Source of the DNA: Thermococcus radiotolerans
GTDB lineage: Archaea > Methanobacteriota_B > Thermococci > Thermococcales > Thermococcaceae
Direction: 5' to 3'
Assembly (NCBI RefSeq): GCF_002214565.1
Contig: NZ_CP015106.1
Coordinates: forward strand, 1,426,001 to 1,490,000
Length of the DNA stretch: 64,000 nucleotides
Under the pieces are notes generated by a model. The model was not told the DNA's origin. It was given only the letters and a program-made list of their open reading frames with translations, and ran no database searches. How positions within the stretch are numbered: position 1 is the first letter of the stretch; each line of letters starts with the position of its first letter. This document shows, one piece after another, positions 59,091 to 64,000 of this stretch. The position numbers and the translations under genes are program-made.

Positions 59091-59781
59091 CCACCGGGAA
59101 TATGTACAGCGGAACGCCCCCGGCGCCTACTATCTCGGCAACCTGGTCATCGTAGAAGGCCCCAACCGCGACGGTTCCGAGGTTCAGAGCGGTCGCCTGG
59201 AGGTAGATGTTCTGGCCTATGTGCCCGGCCTCCATGTGGACGTACCTGACGCCCCTTTCACCGTAGTAGGAGGTCGTCCTGGAGTAGTACGCCACCAGGA
59301 CGATGTCCACCGCCGCCCTCCCGACCCAAGACTGGTCCAGCGCGGCCTTCTGGAGGGCCTTCCTCCAGTCCCCCTTCCTCACCAGGATCAGCGTGTGGTT
59401 GAAGGGGTCGTAGCGGTAGATTCCCCCTTCGAGGCCCTCAACGTTTCCTACCACGACGTAAACCTCGAAGGGATAGGTCGCCCCTGCACTCGGGGCCGAG
59501 CGGTACTTCCTCGGGTCCGTTATTCCCTGAGCCGCCCACAGGAGCTGGGAAAGCTGCTCAATGGTCAGGGGCTCGTTCCTGTACGAGCGGATGCTCCTCC
59601 GCTTTGCTATGGCCTCCTCAACGCTCATCTCCCCAGTCAGCCTCGGCTCGGGAAGAACAACAACCTCACCGGAGATTCTCTCACCCCCCTCCCTCCAAAT
59701 AACGTAGGGCTTGACGAAAAGAAGAACCGAGGAAACCACGACCAAGGCGATAACCAGGTACGAAACTCGCTTGACGTCCAT
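59074..59781 (-). CDS. Membrane-anchored SagB-type nitroreductase
   Basis: A 235-aa protein with one N-terminal membrane helix (about 6-25) followed by an FMN-binding nitroreductase domain of the SagB/ThcOx type: RRSIRSYRNEPLT, SAPSAGATYPFEVYV, EAGHIGQNIYLQATAL and VGAFYDDQ. SagB enzymes oxidise azolines in RiPP natural products, but no cyclodehydratase or precursor peptide gene is seen nearby. A stand-alone flavin oxidoreductase facing the cell exterior is the best description. It is coupled to a 2-helix membrane protein. Confidence 0.85.
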   Translation of the reverse strand: MDVKRVSYLVIALVVVSSVLLFVKPYVIWREGGERISGEVVVLPEPRLTGEMSVEEAIAKRRSIRSYRNEPLTIEQLSQLLWAAQGITDPRKYRSAPSAGATYPFEVYVVVGNVEGLEGGIYRYDPFNHTLILVRKGDWRKALQKAALDQSWVGRAAVDIVLVAYYSRTTSYYGERGVRYVHMEAGHIGQNIYLQATALNLGTVAVGAFYDDQVAEIVGAGGVPLYIFPVGVPGG

Positions 59782-59814
59782 GTTTATGAATTTGACTTCA
59801 TCCTATTTTAGCCT

Positions 59815-60300
59815 TCACTCGACCACCTCGAAGCGGAGGAGCTCGCCCCTCCTCACCAGCCCGATGCCGGCCTTCTTCCCGAGGACCTCAACCACGAGGG
59901 TGTAATCCGGGTCGCTCAGGTTCACCCCGAGGCCAAAGCGCTCGACCACCAGGGAGCCGAGGCCAATCTCAAGCTCCCTCGCTGAGAGCTTCTTATTCCC
60001 ACGAACCTTGGCGCGCACCGCGAAGGTTCCCTCTATTTTCTCCGCCAGTTGGAGGACGGCCCCTTCAATCTCCTCCTTCTTGGCTGGAACGATGAGGTCG
60101 AGGGGGACGACCCTCTGTATAGCCTGCGTCTCAAAGTTCCTCAGCCGTTCGAGGGCTTCGCCCTTCGACAGGGGTGTTTCGGCCAGGAGAACGCCCTTCC
60201 AGTCCGTTCCCCGGACCCGGACCTTCCCCAGCGCCCATTCCAGTTCAAGTATCCCATCACCCTCGCGCCCCCCTGGGGTCGTAACGAGAAGAATCGTCAT
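59815..60300 (-). CDS. THUMP-domain RNA-binding protein
   Basis: A 161-aa predicted RNA-binding protein with a THUMP domain over about 45-150 (the TFAVRAKVRGNKKLSARELEIGLGSLVVERFGLGVNLSDPDYTLVVEV block is typical). It has no fused methyltransferase, thiouridylase or deaminase domain. Stand-alone archaeal THUMP proteins may assist tRNA modification, for example as Tan1-like partners of acetyltransferases. The start is the ATG at 60300. Confidence 0.88.
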   Translation of the reverse strand: MTILLVTTPGGREGDGILELEWALGKVRVRGTDWKGVLLAETPLSKGEALERLRNFETQAIQRVVPLDLIVPAKKEEIEGAVLQLAEKIEGTFAVRAKVRGNKKLSARELEIGLGSLVVERFGLGVNLSDPDYTLVVEVLGKKAGIGLVRRGELLRFEVVE

Positions 60301-60361
60301 CTCCGCTCACCGATGGACAAGTTTTTATATTTCGCGTTCCTAAACTATGCGGTGAGTTAAA

Positions 60362-61570
60362 ATGGAAGCCGGTGGCCTTAAGCTTTATCCCTACCAGTCA
60401 TACGAAGTTTACGGTCTTTCTCGAAACCCCTTCGAGCAGCTTGCGAGCGAGGGAATAGCCGACGTCGAGAGCATTCACGTCTATCAGGAGATAGACATGC
60501 GCCTTCAGATGATAATCTCCGAGGTTATCGGAAACAAGAGCTCGATAGCCATGAGCATCGTCGGCCCCCTCGGAATGGGCAAGACCCAGAGGCTCAAGAC
60601 CATAGCCAAGGCCATAGAGGAGAACCGTGGGAAGGCCATATACGTCAAGGTTGACACGAACGACATCCTCAAGCTCACGCGCGACATCTTCTACGCCCTC
60701 AAACCGCCGAAGAGCAGAACGAACATATTCCTCGAGAACCTCTCAAGGAAGCTCGGGTTCATAGACAGGCTCGAGAAGATGCTGAGCAGCAGGGACGAGT
60801 ACAAGAGCAGGGACATAGCCGAGCTTTTGACCGAGCAGATGGGCAAGTATCCATACTGCGCCCTTCTCCTGGACGAGCTGGAGAACATGCAGACCGCGAG
60901 CGAGAGGGAGAAGATACAGTTCTTCGAGATGCTCAGGCACTTCATCAGCAACATGCCCCAGGGATGCGTGGTTGCATTCGCCTGCGTTCCCGAGGCCTAC
61001 GATGAGTACACGAAGATATTCCCGGCTTTCTTCATGCGCCTGCACTACGAGTTCAAGCTCAGACCGATGAGCATAGACGAGGCATACGAGCTGGTGAAAA
61101 AGAGACTCAACAGGGTCAGGATAAAGGACACGGACAACCCGCTCTACCCGTTCACGGAGGAGGCGGTAAAACTCATCCACGAGCTCGGAAAGGGCAACCC
61201 CAGGCAGATTCTCCGCCTGCTCCACTACGTTCTGAGCGAAGCCGCGAAGCACAAGTTCGACCCGATAGACGACTACGTGGTGACAACCATCCTCGAGGAG
61301 CCGAAGAGCCTTGAGGAGTACCTCACGAGGATTCCGAAGGAGTACAAGGACTTGGTGGAGGCGATAGTCTACGAGTTCAACGGCGGACCGGTGAGCTACA
61401 TCCAGATAGCCAAGGTCGTCAAGAGGCCTGGAATACAAGTCTACGACCAGCTCAACGAGCTCATAAGGCTGGGGTTCCTGGTTGGAGACCCCAAGGGCAA
61501 CTACAAGGTCCCCGAGTACGTGAGGAAGTTCCTCGAGGAGAGCGAAGAGGCCGAAGAAGGCGAAGAGTGA
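60362..61570 (+). CDS. ORC/Cdc6-like AAA+ ATPase with winged helix
   Basis: A 402-aa ATPase: Walker A GPLGMGKT at 68-75, Walker B CALLLDELEN near 160, then a lid domain and a C-terminal winged-helix domain (YEFNGGPVSYIQIAKVVKRPGIQVYDQLNELIRLGFL) and an acidic tail. It resembles the Orc1/Cdc6 architecture, but is not the canonical origin-binding protein; similar proteins are often annotated as AAA ATPases of unknown role in Thermococcales. It could act in chromosome organisation or as a transcription-linked ATPase. A TATA box TTTTTATATTTC lies at 60321-60332. Confidence 0.82.
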   Translation: MEAGGLKLYPYQSYEVYGLSRNPFEQLASEGIADVESIHVYQEIDMRLQMIISEVIGNKSSIAMSIVGPLGMGKTQRLKTIAKAIEENRGKAIYVKVDTNDILKLTRDIFYALKPPKSRTNIFLENLSRKLGFIDRLEKMLSSRDEYKSRDIAELLTEQMGKYPYCALLLDELENMQTASEREKIQFFEMLRHFISNMPQGCVVAFACVPEAYDEYTKIFPAFFMRLHYEFKLRPMSIDEAYELVKKRLNRVRIKDTDNPLYPFTEEAVKLIHELGKGNPRQILRLLHYVLSEAAKHKFDPIDDYVVTTILEEPKSLEEYLTRIPKEYKDLVEAIVYEFNGGPVSYIQIAKVVKRPGIQVYDQLNELIRLGFLVGDPKGNYKVPEYVRKFLEESEEAEEGEE

Positions 61571-61576
61571 TAGTCC

Positions 61577-62110
61577 ATGCCGAACTACGACGTTCATCTC
61601 CTGAGCGGCATAGTTACCTATCCGCTCGCCGTTTTTATCGCGTTCATGATCCGGGACTACGCCGGAATCCCTTTCGTCCTCAGCACAGCGGCGATGGTCA
61701 TAGGCTACGCTCTCTACGTCCTCGGCAGCGATCTGCCGGACATGGATCATCCCAACGCGCTGATACACCGTGGGACGAAGCCGATAGTGGCGGTGGCCGT
61801 GGGGAGCGCGGTCTTCGTACAGAGCGTTGACTCCGTGCACCTCGGCGAACCCTGGCTCAACATCACAGCGGCTTGGGGAATCGGGGCGCTGGCCGCTTTC
61901 GTGGCCTGGTTTGCCTTCACATGGATTATGCCAAGACACAGGGGAATAGTCCACTCACTGCTCTTCGCGGCGGTATACGGCCTCCTGGGCTACGCCCTCG
62001 TTGAGTTTGGCCTCGGAATGAGCACGGGGGAGGCCCTCTTCGTCGGTTTCGCGGCATTCAGCGGATACACCCTCCACCTGCTCCTCGACAGGGAGGTTTC
62101 CCTCCTTTAA
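61577..62110 (+). CDS. YdjM/DUF457-type membrane metal-dependent hydrolase
   Basis: A 177-aa protein with about four to five membrane helices and the metal-binding motifs SDLPDMDHP (near 53-61) and RHRGIVHSL (near 117-125) of the DUF457/LexA-binding inner-membrane hydrolase family. In bacteria YdjM is an SOS-controlled membrane protein of unclear function. The gene follows the AAA ATPase by 6 bp and is probably co-transcribed. Confidence 0.85.
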   Translation: MPNYDVHLLSGIVTYPLAVFIAFMIRDYAGIPFVLSTAAMVIGYALYVLGSDLPDMDHPNALIHRGTKPIVAVAVGSAVFVQSVDSVHLGEPWLNITAAWGIGALAAFVAWFAFTWIMPRHRGIVHSLLFAAVYGLLGYALVEFGLGMSTGEALFVGFAAFSGYTLHLLLDREVSLL

Positions 62111-62176
62111 CCCACCACTTTTTGTCCCGAATTGGCACATGATTGTCCCGCAATGTTTTTAAGTGTCCAACCCAAG

Positions 62177-62185
62177 GTTAGGAAC
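62177..62185 (+). promoter_or_regulatory. Possible SurR half-consensus at the trxB start region
   Basis: GTTAGGAAC matches GTTn3AAC; the third GTT of the full SurR consensus reads GTG here. The likely TATA, TTTTTAAGT (62155-62163), places transcription start near 62185, so a bound protein would overlap it. The match is weak and partial. Confidence 0.35.
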
Positions 62186-62199
62186 CGGAGGTGAGAGAG

Positions 62200-63192
62200 A
62201 TGTTCAGCCTGGGAGGATTCTCACGCGGAGGCGAATACGAAAACAAGACCTGGGACGTGCTCATCATCGGTGCAGGTCCGGCGGGATTCACCGCGGCGAT
62301 ATACGCGGCGCGCTTCGGCCTTGAGACCCTGATACTCAGCAAGGACCTCGGAGGAAACATGGCCCTCACGGACCTGATAGAGAACTACCCCGGCTTTCCG
62401 GAGGGAATCAGCGGCTCCGAACTGACCAACAGGATGCACGAGCAGGTCAAGAAGCTCGGCGTTGAGGTCATCTTCGACGAGGTTGAGCGCATAGACCCGA
62501 CGGAGTGCGCCTACTACGAGGGGCCGTGCAAGTTTGCCATCAAGACCAAGAACGGCAAAGAGTACAAGGCGAAGACCATAATCATAACCGTCGGCGCCGC
62601 GCCGAGAAAGCTCCACGTGCCCGGGGAGGAGGAATTCACCGGAAGGGGCGTTTCCTACTGCGCGACCTGCGACGGCCCGCTCTTCAAGGGCAAGAAGGTT
62701 GTCGTCGTCGGCGGCGGAAACACCGCACTTCAGGAGGCGCTCTACCTCAAGAGCATAGGCGTCGACGTCACGCTCGTTCACAGGCGCGACAAGTTCAGGG
62801 CCGACAAGATACTCCAGGACAGGTTCAAGGAGAGCGGCATTCCGGCGATACTCAACACCGTCGTGACCGAGATCAAGGGCGACGGCAAGGTCGAGGCCGT
62901 GAAGCTCAGGAACCGCGTGACCGGCGAGGAGACCGAGATGCCCGTTGACGGCGTCTTCATATTCATCGGCTACGAACCCAAGACAGACTTCGTCAAGCAC
63001 CTCGGAATAACCGACGAGTACGGCTACATACCGGTCGATATGTACATGCGCACGAAGGTGAAGGGCATCTTTGCCGCGGGGGACATAACCAACGTCTTCA
63101 AGCAGATCGCGGTAGCTGTAGGTCAGGGAGCGATAGCGGCAAACTCCGCCAAGGAGCTCCTCGAGGAGTGGAACTCAAAGGTCGTGGAGTGA
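62200..63192 (+). CDS. trxB: Thioredoxin-disulfide reductase
   Basis: A 330-aa FAD/NAD(P)H flavoenzyme that reduces thioredoxin or protein disulfide oxidoreductase (Pdo). The N-terminal FAD motif GAGPAGFTAAIYAARFG, the redox-active CATC near residue 152, the NAD(P)H-binding VVGGGNTALQEALYL, and the C-terminal GIFAAGDITN are all intact. In Thermococcales the TrxR-Pdo pair passes electrons to SurR, which links this gene to the hydrogenase operons above. The ATG at 62200 follows GGAGGTGA; the GTG at 62191 is part of that Shine-Dalgarno. Confidence 0.95.
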   Translation: MFSLGGFSRGGEYENKTWDVLIIGAGPAGFTAAIYAARFGLETLILSKDLGGNMALTDLIENYPGFPEGISGSELTNRMHEQVKKLGVEVIFDEVERIDPTECAYYEGPCKFAIKTKNGKEYKAKTIIITVGAAPRKLHVPGEEEFTGRGVSYCATCDGPLFKGKKVVVVGGGNTALQEALYLKSIGVDVTLVHRRDKFRADKILQDRFKESGIPAILNTVVTEIKGDGKVEAVKLRNRVTGEETEMPVDGVFIFIGYEPKTDFVKHLGITDEYGYIPVDMYMRTKVKGIFAAGDITNVFKQIAVAVGQGAIAANSAKELLEEWNSKVVE

Positions 63193-63291
63193 TTTTCCAC
63201 TACCTCTCGTTCTTTTCTCTCGGCGTTTTTCGGACTGCAGTTTTGGGAATCGAGGTATTCCCCGATTCTCTCGAAAATTCTTCGGTCAAAG

Positions 63292-63309
63292 ATGTTCATT
63301 GATGAACAT
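63292..63309. promoter_or_regulatory. Perfect palindrome upstream of the aminotransferase gene
   Basis: ATGTTCAT-TG-ATGAACAT, 8-bp perfect arms. It ends 3-4 bp before the TATA box GTTATATAG (63313-63321), so it overlaps the BRE position. This is where archaeal regulators of the Lrp type commonly bind. Confidence 0.6.
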
Positions 63310-63351
63310 AGGGTTATATAGGATAAACCCCATCCCCCATCGGTGATGCAC

Positions 63352-64000
63352 ATGGTGGTTAGACCGAACGTTAAAGAACTCCCCGGACCCAAGGCCAAGG
63401 AGGTTATTGAGAAGAACTTTGAGGCCCTCGCAGTTACTACACAGGACCCGGAGACCCTCCCGATAGTCATCGACCACGGAGATGGAATCCTCGTTTACGA
63501 CGTTGATGGAAACACCTTCTACGACTTCGGAAGCGGTGTCGGCGTTCTCAACGTCGGACACGCCCACCCGAGGGTCGTCAAGGCCGTTAAGAGGCAGGCC
63601 GAGAAGTTCACCCACTTCGCTCTGAACGACTTCTTTTACGAGAACGCCATAGTACTCGCCAACAAGCTCGCCGAGCTTGCCCCGGGCGACTTCCCGAAGA
63701 AAGTGGTTTACCAGAACAGCGGTGCAGAGGCCAACGAGGCCATGATGAAGCTCGTCAAGTACGGCACCGGAAGGAAGAGGTTCATCGCCTTCTACCACGC
63801 CTTCCACGGAAGGAGCCAGGCCGTTCTCAGCCTCACCGCCAGCAAGTGGGTTCAGCAGGACAGGTTCTTTCCGACCATGCCTGGAGTCGAGCACATACCC
63901 TACCCGAACCCCTACAGGAACCCCTGGCACATAGACGGTTACGCCGAGCCGGACGAGCTCGTCAACCGCGTTATCGAGTTCATCGAGGAGTACGTCTTCA
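63352..64000 (+). CDS. Class III PLP aminotransferase, likely ornithine aminotransferase (partial)
   Basis: The first 216 residues of a PLP enzyme; it continues beyond the window, so the PLP lysine is not seen. Recognisable parts are [23 protein letters not shown] and [43 protein letters not shown], typical of class III aminotransferases and the related amino-acid racemases of Thermococcales. The position next to trxB recalls T. kodakarensis TK2101, an ornithine aminotransferase (from memory). The ATG at 63352 follows GGTGATG; an in-frame ATG at 63346 is possible. A racemase role cannot be excluded. Confidence 0.85.
   Translation, partial: MVVRPNVKELPGPKAKEVIEKNFEALAVTTQDPETLPIVIDHGDGILVYDVDGNTFYDFGSGVGVLNVGHAHPRVVKAVKRQAEKFTHFALNDFFYENAIVLANKLAELAPGDFPKKVVYQNSGAEANEAMMKLVKYGTGRKRFIAFYHAFHGRSQAVLSLTASKWVQQDRFFPTMPGVEHIPYPNPYRNPWHIDGYAEPDELVNRVIEFIEEYVF

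Overview
This window is chromosomal DNA from a hyperthermophilic archaeon of the Thermococcales, most likely a Thermococcus. The evidence is the gene content (559-aa ATP-dependent DNA ligase, pantoate kinase, Taw3, archaeal lipoate ligase, tetraether-synthase-like radical SAM protein, membrane-bound hydrogenases), TATA boxes close upstream of starts, GGTGA-type ribosome binding sites, many ATGA stop/start overlaps, encoded CCA on tRNAs, and AGG/AGA-rich codon use. The order ligase, pantoate kinase, NhaC, uracil-DNA glycosylase, radical SAM gene matches what I remember of T. kodakarensis around TK2140-TK2145; that comparison is from memory.

Layout. 1-15.3 kb is mostly housekeeping: pyrE, a PrsW-like membrane protease, DNA ligase, a HEPN-MNT toxin-antitoxin pair, pantoate kinase, a Na+/H+ antiporter, UDG, the Tes-like gene with a small partner, a DUF2139 protein, a LrgAB-like pair, a Tfx-type regulator, tRNA-Tyr, a class II aldolase and a cobalamin adenosyltransferase. 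15.4-23.6 kb is an accessory, defence-type island: a complete type I restriction-modification system (hsdR, hsdM, hsdS), a divergent TATA-binding-protein paralogue, an EVE-domain protein, an unrecognised HTH/coiled-coil protein, two arrays of about 9-bp iterons, and the first of two about 297-bp three-hairpin repeats ending beside tRNA-His. 23.8-41.3 kb returns to core genes (taw3, lplA, signal peptidases, TPR protein, dipeptidase, acylaminoacyl peptidase, phosphate transporter with its DUF47 partner, a secreted metallophosphoesterase, a SipW/TasA-like surface-fibre cluster, a tRNA methylthiotransferase and a TRAM protein).

41.6-58.4 kb holds two complete 14-gene membrane-bound [NiFe] hydrogenase (MBH) operons in tandem. 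Each has a Mrp-type Na+/H+ antiporter module (A-I) followed by the hydrogenase module (J-N). Both large subunits keep all four NiFe cysteine ligands, and each operon is preceded by a perfect match to the SurR consensus GTTn3AACn5GTT. The second operon carries an unexplained insert of about 235 bp between mbhL and mbhM. Together they would couple ferredoxin oxidation and H2 evolution to Na+ pumping.

58.4-64 kb contains a rubrerythrin-like protein, a membrane-anchored SagB-type nitroreductase with a 2-TM partner, a THUMP protein, an ORC/Cdc6-like AAA ATPase, a DUF457 membrane protein, thioredoxin reductase (which could feed the SurR redox switch) and the 5' part of a class III aminotransferase that runs off the window.

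The strongest novelty candidate is the TBP paralogue beside the restriction system: its second repeat looks like ordinary archaeal TBP, but its first repeat is highly diverged and both DNA-intercalating phenylalanines there are tyrosines.
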